Assembly: GCF_040807025.1 (NCBI RefSeq)
Contig: NW_027182594.1
Coordinates: 1-64,000 of the forward strand
Reading direction: 5' to 3'
DNA from: Struthio camelus
Taxonomy: Eukaryota; Chordata; Aves; Struthioniformes; Struthionidae
DNA: 64,000 bases
Of the stretch, positions 37,690 through 48,069 are shown one piece after another (position 1 is the stretch's first letter; each line of letters starts with the position of its first letter). The translations under genes and the position numbers were made by a program. Below the pieces are notes generated by a model. The model searched no databases. It was given only the letters and a program-made list of their open reading frames with translations, and had not been told where the DNA came from.

Positions 37690-38410
37690 CGGGGCCTCTG
37701 TCCCCCCCCCCCCCCCAGCACCTGGGACGGACCTGGGGGTGCAGAGACCACCAATGGGACCCCCCCTGGCACTTGGGACGAACCTGGGGGTGCAGAGACC
37801 ACCATAGGACCCCCCCACGGCGCCTGGGACAGACCTGGGGGGCACAGGGACCCTCTGGCACCAATGGGACCCCCCACGGCACCTGGGACGGACCTGGGGG
37901 GTGCAGAGACCACCGCAGAGACCTCCCCACACACCTGGGATGGACTTGGGGGGCACAGGGACCCCCTGGCACCACTGCGACACCCCCCACAGCACCTGGG
38001 ACGGACCTGGGGGTGCAGAGACCACCGCAGGGACCCCCCCACAGCGCCTGGGATGGACCTGGGGGGCGCGGGGACCCCTTGGCACCAATGGGACCCCCCC
38101 CACAGTGCCTGGGACGGACCTGGGGGGGGTGTGGGGACCCCTTGGCACTAATGGGACCCCCCACGGCACCTGGAATGGACTTGGGGGGGGGGGCACGGGG
38201 ACCCCTTGGCACCAATGGGACCCCCCCACGGCACCTGGGACAGACTTGGGGGGCGTGGGGATCCCTTGCCACCAATGAGATCTTCCCCACAGCACCTGGA
38301 ATGGACTTGGGGGGGGGCCAGGGGGCCCTTGGCACCAATGGGACCCCCCCCCAGCACCTGGGATGGACTTGGGGGGCACGGGGACCCCTTGGCACCAATG
38401 GGACCCCCCC
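37690..38410. repeat. CACCTGGGACGGACCTGGGG minisatellite in the TFPT 3' region
   Basis: Units of about 48-65 bases with CACGGCACCTGGGACGGACC, TGGGGGGCACGGGGACCCC and TTGGCACCAATGGGACCCC. They lie between the TFPT stop and its polyadenylation signal, so they are probably transcribed in the 3' UTR. Confidence 0.9.
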
Positions 38411-38444
38411 AGCACCCCACCCCCCCCCCCATCGCCACTCCACC

Positions 38445-38450
38445 AATAAA
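38445..38450 (+). promoter_or_regulatory. TFPT polyadenylation signal
   Basis: AATAAA in CACCAATAAACAGACGC, about 780 bases after the TFPT stop and just before the convergent NDUFA3 3' end. Confidence 0.75.
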
Positions 38451-38575
38451 CAGACGCATCCCAAGAACATGTCACATCTTTATGGGGGGGGGGTCCCGGA
38501 TGCCTGGGTCCCCCCAGCCTGCTGCGGCCCCAGTCGATGACCCGGGGGGGGGGGACACGGACCCCCCCCAGCCCC

Positions 38576-38668
38576 TCACAGCTTCTTGAGCCACTCGAGG
38601 CTGGGCCCCTCCTTGTCGCAGGGGTGCGCCGGCACCTCCCGGCAGGTTCCCGTCGTCCCGCAGCGGCA
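38576..38668 (-). CDS. NDUFA3: NDUFA3, complex I accessory subunit (last exon only)
   Basis: Small accessory subunit of mitochondrial NADH dehydrogenase. On the minus strand the exon after the acceptor at 38669 reads VPLRDDGNLP. After a one-base slip it continues VPAHPCDKEGPSLEWLKKL and stops, matching the family's C-terminus (VRDDGNMPDVPSHP...PSLEWLKKL). The slip is one extra G in CCGGGAGGTG (near 38634), probably an assembly error. The earlier exons, which code the membrane helix, are not found upstream on this strand. They may fall in the N gap at 38990-39189 or be lost in the adjoining minisatellite. The position beside TFPT agrees with human gene order. Confidence 0.85.
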   Translation of the reverse strand, partial: CRCGTTGTCREVPAHPCDKEGPSLEWLKKL

Positions 38669-38989
38669 CTGGGGGGGACACGGCCGTCGGGGGGGGGGGA
38701 AGGGGCCGAATGGGGGTCCCAGCCCCCCTGCCCCGAGCCCGGGAGCCCCCCGTCCCTCGCTCCCCCCAGCCTGGGTCTGCCCGGTGCTGAGGGGTCCCGG
38801 GGGGGGGGGGATTAGGGCCCCAGGGAGGAGGGATTTGGGGATCTTGGGGGGGCCTGAGGGAAACTGGGGGGGGTTGGGGGGGATCAGGGGTCTGGGAGGT
38901 ATTGGGGATCCCAAGAAGGGGATTTGGGGTGGCCTAGAGAGAACCCAGGGGAAACGGGGGGCCCTGGGGGAAACTAGGAGGGATTGGGG

Positions 38990-39189
38990 NNNNNNNNNNN
39001 NNNNNNNNNNNNNNNNNNNNNNNNNNNNNNNNNNNNNNNNNNNNNNNNNNNNNNNNNNNNNNNNNNNNNNNNNNNNNNNNNNNNNNNNNNNNNNNNNNNN
39101 NNNNNNNNNNNNNNNNNNNNNNNNNNNNNNNNNNNNNNNNNNNNNNNNNNNNNNNNNNNNNNNNNNNNNNNNNNNNNNNNNNNNNNNNN
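38990..39189. other. Assembly gap (200 N)
   Basis: Exactly 200 undetermined bases between unique sequence and a long minisatellite. The size is probably nominal. Missing NDUFA3 exons may belong here. Confidence 0.95.
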
Positions 39190-42100
39190 CAGGCGTCCGG
39201 GTGCCCCCCCCTACGCGGGTGAGCCCAGGCGTCCGGGTGCCCCCCACCCAGGTCGAGCCCAGGCGTCCGGGTGTCCCCACGCGCAGAGTGAGCCCAGGCG
39301 TCCGGGTGCCCCCCCCTACGCGGGTGAGCCCAGGCGTCCGGGTGCCCCCCACCCAGGTCGAGCCCAGGCGTCCGGGTGTCCCCACGCGCAGAGTGAGCCC
39401 AGGCGTCCGGGTGTCCCCCCCCTAGGTCGAGCCCAGGCGTCCGGGTGCCCCCCCCTACGCGGGTGAGCCCAGGCGTCCGGGTGCCCCCCACCCAGGTCGA
39501 GCCCAGGCGTCCGGGTGTCCCCACGCGCAGAGTGAGCCCAGGCGTCCGGGTGCCCCCCCCTACGCGGGTGAGCCCAGGCGTCCGGGTGCCCCCCACCCAG
39601 GTCGAGCCCAGGCGTCCGGGTGTCCCCACGCGCAGAGTGAGCCCAGGCGTCCGGGTGCCCCCCCCACTCGGGTGGGCCCAGGCGTCCGGGTGTCCCCCCA
39701 CAGGTCGAGCCCAGGCGTCTGGGTGCCCCCCCCACTCGGGTGGGCCCAGGCGTCTGGGTGTCCCCACGCGCAGAGTGAGCCCAGGCGTCCGGGTGCCCCC
39801 CCCCACTCGGGTGGGCCCAGGCGTCCAGGTGTCCCCACGCGCAGAGTGAGCCCAGGCGTCCGGGTGCCCCCCCTACGCGGGTGGGCCCAGGCGTCCGGGT
39901 GTCCCCCCCACAGGTCGAGCCCAGGCGTCCGGGTGCCCCCCCCACTCGGGTGGGCCCAGGCGTCCGGGTGTCCCCCCACAGGTCGAGCCCAGGCGTCCGG
40001 GTGTCCCCACACACAGAGTGAGCCCAGGCGTCCGGGTGCCCCCCCCACTCGGGTGGGCCCAGGCGTCCGGGTGTCCCCCCCACTCGGGTGGGCCCAGGCG
40101 TCCGGGTGTCCCCACGCACAGGTCGAGCCCAGGCGTCCGGGTGCCCCCCCCCATGCAGTGAGCCCAGGCGTCCGGGTGCCCCCCCCACTCGGGTGGGCCC
40201 AGGTGTCCGGGTGTCCCCACGCACAGGTCGAGCCCAGGCGTCCGGGTGCCCCCCCCCATGCAGTGAGCCCAGGCGTCCGGGTGCCCCCCCCACTCGGGTG
40301 GGCCCAGGCGTCCGGGTGTCCCCACGCGCAGAGTGAACCCAGGCGTCCGAGTGTCCCCACGCACAGGTCGAGCCCAGGCGTCCGGGTGCCCCCCCCACTC
40401 GGGTGGGCCCAGGCGTCCGGGTGTCCCCCCCACAGGTCGAGCCCAGGCGTCTGGGTGCCCCCCCCACTCGGGTGGGCCCAGGTGTCCGGGTGTGCCCACG
40501 TGCAGAGTGAGCCCAGGCGTCCGGGTGCCCCCCCAACTCGGGTGGGCCCAGGCGTCCCGGTGCCCCCCCCACTCGGGTGGGCCCAGGCGTCCGGGTGTCC
40601 CCCCCACTCGGGTGGGCCCAGGCGTCCGGGTGTCCCCACGCGCAGAGTGAGCCCAGGCGTCCGGGTGCCCCCCCCTACGCGGGTGAGCCCAGGCGTCCGG
40701 GTGCCCCCCACCCAGGTCGAGCCCAGGCGTCCGGGTGTCCCCACGCGCAGAGTGAGCCCAGGCGTCCGGGTGTCCCCCCCCTAGGTCGAGCCCAGGCGTC
40801 CGGGTGCCCCCCCCTACGCGGGTGAGCCCAGGCGTCCGGGTGCCCCCCACCCAGGTCGAGCCCAGGCGTCCGGGTGTCCCCACGCGCAGAGTGAGCCCAG
40901 GCGTCCGGGTGCCCCCCCTACGCGGGTGAGCCCAGGCGTCCGGGTGCCCCCCACCCAGGTCGAGCCCAGGCGTCCGGGTGTCCCCACGCGCAGAGTGAGC
41001 CCAGGCGTCCGGGTGCCCCCCCCACTCGGGTGGGCCCAGGCGTCCGGGTGTCCCCCCACAGGTCGAGCCCAGGCGTCTGGGTGCCCCCCCCACTCGGGTG
41101 GGCCCAGGCGTCTGGGTGTCCCCACGCGCAGAGTGAGCCCAGGCGTCCGGGTGCCCCCCCCCACTCGGGTGGGCCCAGGCGTCCAGGTGTCCCCACGCGC
41201 AGAGTGAGCCCAGGCGTCCGGGTGCCCCCCCTACGCGGGTGGGCCCAGGCGTCCGGGTGTCCCCCCCACAGGTCGAGCCCAGGCGTCCGGGTGCCCCCCC
41301 CACTCGGGTGGGCCCAGGCGTCCGGGTGTCCCCCCCACAGGTCGAGCCCAGGCGTCCGGGTGTCCCCACACACAGAGTGAGCCCAGGCGTCCGGGTGCCC
41401 CCCCACTCGGGTGGGCCCAGGCGTCCGGGTGTCCCCCCCACTCGGGTGGGCCCAGGCGTCCGGGTGTCCCCACGCACAGGTCGAGCCCAGGCGTCCGGGT
41501 GCCCCCCCCCATGCAGTGAGCCCAGGCGTCCGGGTGCCCCCCCCACTCGGGTGGGCCCAGGTGTCCGGGTGTCCCCACGCACAGGTCGAGCCCAGGCGTC
41601 CGGGTGCCCCCCCCCATGCAGTGAGCCCAGGCGTCCGGGTGCCCCCCCCACTCGGGTGGGCCCAGGCGTCCGGGTGTCCCCACGCGCAGAGTGAACCCAG
41701 GCGTCCGAGTGTCCCCCACGCACAGGTCGAGCCCAGGCGTCCGGGTGCCCCCCCCACTCGGGTGGGCCCAGGCGTCCGGGTGTCCCCCCCACAGGTCGAG
41801 CCCAGGCGTCTGGGTGCCCCCCCCACTCGGGTGGGCCCAGGTGTCCGGGTGTCCCCACGCGCAGAGTGAGCCCAGGTGTCCGGGTGCCCCCCCACCCCGC
41901 GCGGGTGAGCCCAGGCGTCCGGGTGCCCCCCCCCCACTCGGGTGGGCCCAGGTGTCCGGGTGCCCCCCCCACTCGGGTGGGCCCAGGTGTCCGGGTGTCC
42001 CCACGCACAGGTCGAGCCCAGGCGTCCGGGTGCCCCCCCCACTCGGGTGGGCCCAGGCGTCCGGGTGTCCCCACGCGCAGAGTGAGCCCAGGTGTCCGGG

Positions 42101-42575
42101 TGCCCCCCCACCCCGCGCGGGTGAGCCCAGGCGTCCGGGTGCCCCCCCCACTCGGGTGGGCCCAGGTGTCCGGGTGCCCCCCCTACGCGGGTGAGCCCAG
42201 GCGTCCGGGTGTCCCCCCCCCAGATCGAGCCCAGGCGTCCGGGTGTCCCCACGCGCAGAGTGAGCCCAGGCGTCCGGGTGCCCCCCCCATGCGCAGAGTG
42301 AGCCCAGGCGTCCAGGTGTCCCCACGCGCAGAGTGAGCCCAGGCGTCCGGGTGTCCCCCCCCCAGATCGAGCCCAGGCGTCCGGGTGTCCCCACGCGCAG
42401 AGTGAGCCCAGGCGTCCGGGTGCCCCCCCCATGCGCAGAGTGAGCCCAGGCGTCCGGGTGTCTCCCCCACAGGTCGAGCCCAGGCGTCCGGGTGTCCCCA
42501 CGCACAGGTCGAGCCCAGGCGTCCGGGCGCCCCCCTCGCCCACCCCCCCCCCCAGGTCGAGCCCAGGCGTCCGGG
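39190..42575. repeat. 3.4 kb CCCAGGCGTCCGGGTG minisatellite
   Basis: About 100 units share GAGCCCAGGCGTCCGGGTG. They alternate between a few linkers: CCCCCCTACGCGGGT, CCCCCCACCCAGGTC, TCCCCACGCGCAGAGT, CCCCCCCACTCGGGTGG and CCCCATGCAGT. Linker order repeats on a larger scale, with a block near 39821 recurring near 41179. No stops arise on several frames, which makes very long false ORFs. Confidence 0.95.
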
Positions 42576-42584
42576 CGCCCGCGG

Positions 42585-45500
42585 ATGGCGGCGCCTCCCC
42601 GCCGGCCGGCCATGGCGCAGCGGGCCGAGCTGCGCCGGGGGGTGCTGGCGGTGCTGAGCGCCCACCCCGGCGGCATCGCCCTGGGCCACGTGGCCGGCGC
42701 CTTCCTGCAGCGGCACGGGCGCCCGCTGCGCCCCCGCGCCGGCGGCTACTCCTCGCTGCGCGCCCTCCTGGCCGACCTGGGCGCCCACGTGGAGCCCGCC
42801 GGGCCGCCCCCCCACGGCCCCCTCGTCCTCCCGCCCGCCGCCAGCCTGCACGGTAAGGGCCCCGGCGTCCGGGACAGGGTGGGCCCTGGCATCCGGGACC
42901 CCGCACCCCAGGGGACCCCGGCGTCCGGGATGGGATGGGCCCCAGTGTCTGGGTTCCATACTCCAAGGGACCCCGGCGTCCGGACCCCTACACCCCAGGG
43001 GACCCCGGTGTCCGGGACGGGTGGGCCTTGGCATCCAGGACCCCGCACCCCAGGGGACCCCAGTGTCCGGGACAGGGTGGGCCCCGGCATCCGGGACCCC
43101 GCACCCCAGGGGACCCCGGTGTCCGGGACAGGGTGGGCCCCGGCATCCGGGACCCCGCACCCCAGGGGACCCTGGTGTCCGGGACAGGGTGGGCCCCGGC
43201 ATCCAGGACCCTGCACCCCAGGGGACCCCGGTGTCCGGGACAGGGTGGGCCCCGGCATCCAGGACCCCGCACCCCAGGGGACCCCGGTGTCCGGGACAGG
43301 GTGGGCCCCGGCATCCAGGACCCCATACTCCAGGGGACCCCGGTGTCCGGGACAGGTGGGCCCCGGCATCCAGGACCCCGCACCCCAGGGGACCCCGGTG
43401 TCCGGGACGGGTGGGCCCCGACATCCGGGACCCCGCACCCCAGGGGACCCCGGTGTCTGGGACGGGTGGGCCCCGGCATCCAGGCCCCTGCGCTCCAGGG
43501 GACCCCAGTGTCCGGGACCCCATACTCCAGGGGACCCCGGTGTCCGGGACAGGGTGGGCCCCGGCGTCCGGGCCCCCATACTCCAGGGGACCCCGGCGTC
43601 CGGGCGGTCCCTGCCGCGAGCCGTGGGCGGGGGGGGAGGAGGGGCAGCGCCGGGTGCCTGAGCCCCCTCTCCCGCAGGACCCCTCGTGTGGGTGGAGGGC
43701 GACGGGCTGGACACGCTGGACCTGCTGGTGCCCAGCGCCCACCCCGGCTCCCCGGAGAGCGACGGCGCCGACGCAGGTACCTCCCCCGGGGCCCCGGCGT
43801 CCGGGCCCCCGCCCCGGCGCTGCCCCCCAGGGGCCCAGGGGTCCCGGTCCCCCCCCCCCGCCCCAAGCTGTACCTTGGGTGCTGTGAGGTCTCCGCGGGC
43901 TGGGGGCCCCGGTGTCCGGCGCCGCCGTGGTGCCCGGGGACCCTGCAGAGGGAGGTGCCCGCGCGAAGCGCGTCCCCGTGCAAGGAGCGGGCACGGGGGC
44001 CGTGCGGGGTGCACACGGGGGCCGTGCAAGGGAGGATCCAGCGCGTGGGGCGCGCACGAGGCTCGTGCGAGGAGCGGGCACGGGGGCCGTGCGGGGTGCA
44101 CACGGGGGCCGTGCAAGGGAGGATCCAGCGCGTGGGGCGCGCATGAGGCTCGTGCGAGGAGCGGGCACGGGGGCCGTGCGAGGGAGGACCTAGCGCGCGG
44201 GGTGCGCACGAGGCTCGTGCGAGGAGCGGGCACGGGGGCCGTGCGGGGTGCACACGGGGGCCGTGCGAGGGAGGATCCAGCGCGTGGGGCGCGCACGAGG
44301 CTCGTGCAAGGAGCGGGCACGGGGGCCGTGCGAGGGAGGACCTAGCGCGCGGGGTGCGCACGAGGCTCGTGCGAGGAGCGGGTACGGGGGACGTGCAGGG
44401 TGCACACGGGGGCCGTGCGAGGGAGGATCCAGCGCGTGGGGCGCGCACGAGGCTCGTGCAAGGAGCGGGCACGGGGGCCGTGCGAGGGAGGACCTAGCGG
44501 GTGGGGTGCGCACGAGGCTCGTGCGAGGAGCGGGCACGGGGGCCGTGCGGGGTGCACACGGGGGCCGTGCGAGGGAGGATCCAGCGCGTGGGGTGCGCAC
44601 GAGGCTCGTGCAAGGAGCGGGCACGGGGGCCGTGCGAGGGAGGACCTAGCGGGTGGGGTGCGCACGAGGCTCGTGCGAGGAGCGGGTACGGGGGACGTGC
44701 AGGGTGCACACGGGGGCCGTGCGAGGGAGGATCCAGCGCGTGGGGCGCGCACGAGGCTCGTGCGAGGAGCGGGTACGGGGGACGTGCAGGGTGCACACGG
44801 GGGCCGTGCGAGGGAGGACCTAGCGGGTGGGGTGCGCACGAGGCTCGTGCGAGGAGCGGGCACGGGGGCCGTGCGGGGTGCACACGGGGGCCGTGCGAGG
44901 GGGCGCGCCCGAGGCTCGTGCGAGCAGCGGGCACGGGGGCCGGTCCCTCCGCTGAGGCCCGTGTCCGTCCCCCCCCCCCCCCACCCCGCAGGGCTGGCCG
45001 AGGTGCTGAGCACCCTGCGGGTGGTGCTGAGCTCCGGCGGCTTCCGGGCCGGGCTGCGGCTCCGCAAGCTGCAGGGGCTGCTGGCGCAGCGGCACCGCCT
45101 CGACCTGGAGGCCTTCGCCCGGGCCGGGGGCCACGGCGACGTCGTCACCTTCCTGCGCCGCCACCTGCCCGCGCTCGAGTGGCACCGCCCCGACGCCGAG
45201 CAGGACTTCGTCGTCCGCCTCGGCCCCGGTAAGCGGGCCCCGGCGTCCGGGAGCCCCCCCGCTGCCTGCTGGGATACCCCCCCGTCGCCCCGAGCTGACC
45301 CCTCTCTTGTCGCTGCAGGGCTTACCGGAGGGGCCCAGGCGTCCGGGCCGCCGTCCACCACCGCGTCCTGGGACGGAGGGGCCCAGGCGTCCGGGCCGCA
45401 GCCCAGCGCAGCCCCCAGGGCCCAGGCGTCCGGGCCGCAGCCCAGCGCAGCCCCCAGGGCCCAGGCGTCTGGGACACAGCCCAGCGCAGCCCCCAGGGCC

Positions 45501-48002
45501 CAGGCGTCCGGGCCGCAGCCCAACAGCGCCACTGCAGCACCGTGGGCCCAGGCGTCCGGGCCGCAGCCCAGCGCAGCCCCCAGGGCCCAGGCGTCCGGGA
45601 CGCAGCCCAACAGCACCACCGCAGCACCGTGGGCCCAGGCGTCCGGGCCGCAGCCCAGCGCAGCCCCCAGGGCCCAGGCGTCCGGGACACAGCCCAGCGC
45701 AGCCCCCAGGGCCCAGGCGTCCGGGCCGCAGCCCAACAGCGCCACCGCAGCACCGTGGGCCCAGGCGTCCGGGCCGCAGCCCAACAGCACCACTGCAGCA
45801 CCGCGGGCCCAGGCGTCCGGGCCGCAGCCCAGCGCAGCCCCCAGGGCCCAGGCGTCCGGGCCGCAGCCCAGCGCAGCCCCCAGGGCCCAGGCGTCCGGGC
45901 CGCAGCCCAGCGCAGCCCCCAGGGCCCAGGCGTCCGGGACACAGCCCAGCGCAGCCCCCAGGGCCCAGGCGTCCGGGCCGCAGCCCAACAGCACCACTGC
46001 AGCACCGTGGGCCCAGGCGTCCGGGCCGCAGCCCAGCGCAGCCCCCAGGGCCCAGGCGTCCGGGACACAGCCCAGCGCAGCCCCCAGGGCCCAGGCGTCC
46101 GGGACACAGCCCAGCAGCGGCGCCGCGGCGGCCCCCCGGGGCCCGGCGGGCGGGGGCCGGGCGGGGGCGGAGGGCGAGCTGGCGGCGCTGCGGCGGGAGG
46201 TGGCGGCGCTGGTGGCCGGGCGCCCGGGCGGGCTGTCGCTCTTCGAGCTGCGCGCCGCCTACAGCGCCGCCTTCCAGCGCCCGCTGCCGCTGGGCGCCGC
46301 CGCCTCGGCCAAGCAGCGCCTGCGCCAGCTGCCCGACGTGGTGCGGCTGCGCGGCTGCGGCGTGCAGACCCGCGTGCTGCCCGCCGCCCCCCAGCCGCCT
46401 CCGGCCGCGTCCCCCGCGCCACCTCCGGTCGCGTCCCCGGCCCCGGTTGTGTCCCCCGCGCCATCTCCGGTTGCGTCTCCCGCGCCATCTCCCATCGCGC
46501 CCTGTGTCACGTCCCCGGCCACGCTGTGTCCTGCATCCCCCGTGCCACCTCCGGTCGCGTCCCGTGTTGTGTCCCCATCCCCAGTCTCGTCCCCGGCCAC
46601 GCCGTGTCCTGCGTCCCCCGTGCCACCTCCGGTCGCATCCCGTGTTGCGTCTCCGTCCTCGGTCGTGTCCCCTGCGCCATCTCCCGTTGTATGTCCGGCC
46701 ACGCCGCGTCCCGTGTCCCCCGTGCCACCTCCGGTCGCGTCCCGTGTCGTGTCCCCATCCCCAGTCACGTCCCCGGCCACGTCGCGTCCCGTGTCCCCTG
46801 TGCCACCTCCGGTCATGTCCCGTGTTGTGTCCCCATCCCCAGTCACGTCCCCGGCCACGCCGTGTCCTGCGTCCCCCGTGCCACCTCCGGTCGCGTCCCG
46901 TGTCGTGTCCCCATCCCCAGTCACGTCCCCGGCCACGTCGCGTCCCGTGTCCCCTGTGCCACCTCCGGTCGCGTCCCGTGTTGTGTCTCCATCCTTGGTC
47001 GTGTCCCCTGCGCCACCTCCGGTCGCGTCCCGTGTCGTGTCCCCATCCCCAGTCACATCCCCGGCCACGCCGCGTCCCGTGTCCCCCGCGCCACCTCCGG
47101 TCGCATCCCCGGCCCCGGTTGCGTCTCCCGCGCCATCTCCGGTTGCGTCTCCCACGCCATCTCCCATCGCGCCCTGTGTCACGTCCCCGGCCACGCCGTG
47201 TCCTGCGTCCCCCGTGCCACCTCCGGTCGCGTCCCGTGTTGTGTCCCCATCCCCAGTCACATCCCCGGCCACGCCGTGTCCTGTGTCCCCCGTGCCACCT
47301 CCGGTCGCGTCCCGTGTCGTGTCCCCATCCCCAGTCACATCCCCGGCCACGCCGCGTCCCGTGTCCCCCGTGCCACCTCCGGTCGCGTCCCGTGTCGTGT
47401 CCCCATCCCCAGTCACGTCCCCGGCCACGTCGCGTCCCGTGTCCCCTGTGCCACCTCCGGTCATGTCCCATGTTGTGTCTTCATCCTTAGTCGTGTCCCC
47501 CGTGCCACCTCCGGTCGCGTCCCGTGTCGTGTCCCCATCCCCAGTCACGTCCCCGGCCACGTCGCGTCCCGTGTCCCCCGTGCCACCTCCGGTCACGTCC
47601 CGTGTCGTGTCCCCATCCCCAGTCTCGTCCCCGGCCACGTCGCGTCCCGTGTCCCCCGTGCCACCTCCGGTCACGTCCCGTGTCGTGTCCCCGTTGTCGC
47701 TCACGTCCCCAGCCACACCACATCCCGCGTCCCCTGCCCCGTCCCCGGTCGCGTCCCGTGTCGTGTCCTCGTCCCCGTCACCCGCGGTGTCCTACGCCGC
47801 AGCCCTGTCCCCGGTCGCATCGCGTCCCGCGTCCCCTGCCCCGTCCCCGGTCGCGTTCTACGCTGCGTCCCCGTCCCGGGCCGCGTCCGTGTCCCCGTCC
47901 GCGTCCGTGTCCCCGTCCCGGGCCGGCGCCCAGCTGTGGGGCCGCAAGCGCCAGTGGCCGCCGCCGGCCAGGCAGCCCGCCGACCGCTGCGCCCTGCTCT
48001 AG
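42585..48002 (+). CDS. Unrecognised gene with LOTUS/OST-HTH-like domains and long repeats
   Basis: Four exons, 42585-42852, 43678-43776, 44992-45228 and 45319-48002, with consistent phase 1 junctions, give 1095 residues; ATG at 42612 is an alternative start. Three segments resemble the LOTUS/OST-HTH fold of TDRD5, TDRD7 and MARF1, which binds RNA or Vasa-type helicases: residues about 10-60 (RRGVLAVLSAHPGGIALGHV, GGYSSLRALLADLG), about 125-200 (LSSGGFRAGLRLRKLQGLLA, GDVVTFLRRHLPALEW) and a third after the first repeat block (SLFELRAAYSAAFQRPLPLG, KQRLRQLPDVVRL). Between the second and third lie 13-16 residue repeats (AQASGPQPSAAPR). After the third comes a long Pro/Ser/Val repeat of 26 residues per unit, ending RKRQWPPP...CALL. 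I do not recognise an ortholog. The domain match is from pattern only. A germline role is an inference from the family. Confidence 0.75.
42860..43610. repeat. About 60-base minisatellite in intron 1 of the LOTUS-like gene
   Basis: Units of GGGGACCCCGGTGTCCGGGA, CAGGGTGGGCCCCGGCATCC and GGGACCCCGCACCCCA, about twelve copies. It contains a variant of the GGCGTCCGGG core. Confidence 0.93.
43965..44940. repeat. Minisatellite in intron 2 of the LOTUS-like gene
   Basis: Units of GGCGCGCACGAGGCTCGTGC, GAGGAGCGGGCACGGGGGCC and GTGCGGGGTGCACACGGGGG plus CGAGGGAGGATCCAGCGCG. There is a larger alternating unit. The stop-free frame joins the next exon, but this part is intronic. Confidence 0.92.
45330..46115 (+). 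repeat. In-frame coding minisatellite (39/48 bases) built on the dispersed core
   Basis: About nineteen coding units GCCCAGGCGTCCGGGCCGCA + GCCCAGCGCAGCCCCCAGG (39 bases, 13 residues) are mixed with 48-base units that carry AACAGCACCACTGCAGCACC. All lengths are multiples of three, so the frame stays open. Confidence 0.93.
46400..47870 (+). repeat. 78-base coding repeat (Pro/Ser/Val-rich)
   Basis: Units of GTGCCACCTCCGGTCGCGTC, CCGTGTCGTGTCCCCATCCC, CAGTCACGTCCCCGGCCACG and TCGCGTCCCGTGTCCCC (26 residues) with shorter variants. The translation alternates VPPPVASRVVSPSPVTSPAT. The region is predicted disordered and rich in phospho-acceptor Ser/Thr-Pro. Confidence 0.92.
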
Positions 48003-48069
48003 GCCCCCGCGGGGCCCAGGCGTCCGGCTCCCTCCGCCCTTGCGGGGGCTTCCCCCCCCCCGTTACGGT

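Noticed and set aside
39873-42966. Very long open frames (over 600 residues) on the minus strand through the 3.4 kb array, reading GTPGRLGPPEWGG repeats
   Set aside because: They are translations of the minisatellite. Stops are rare in this base composition, several frames are open at once, and no domain or splice structure is seen.
44400-44991. Upstream extension of the 1200-residue frame that contains the third and fourth exons of the LOTUS-like gene
   Set aside because: This part is intron 2 minisatellite. A pyrimidine tract and CAG acceptor lie at 44991, and the earlier exons join in the right phase.
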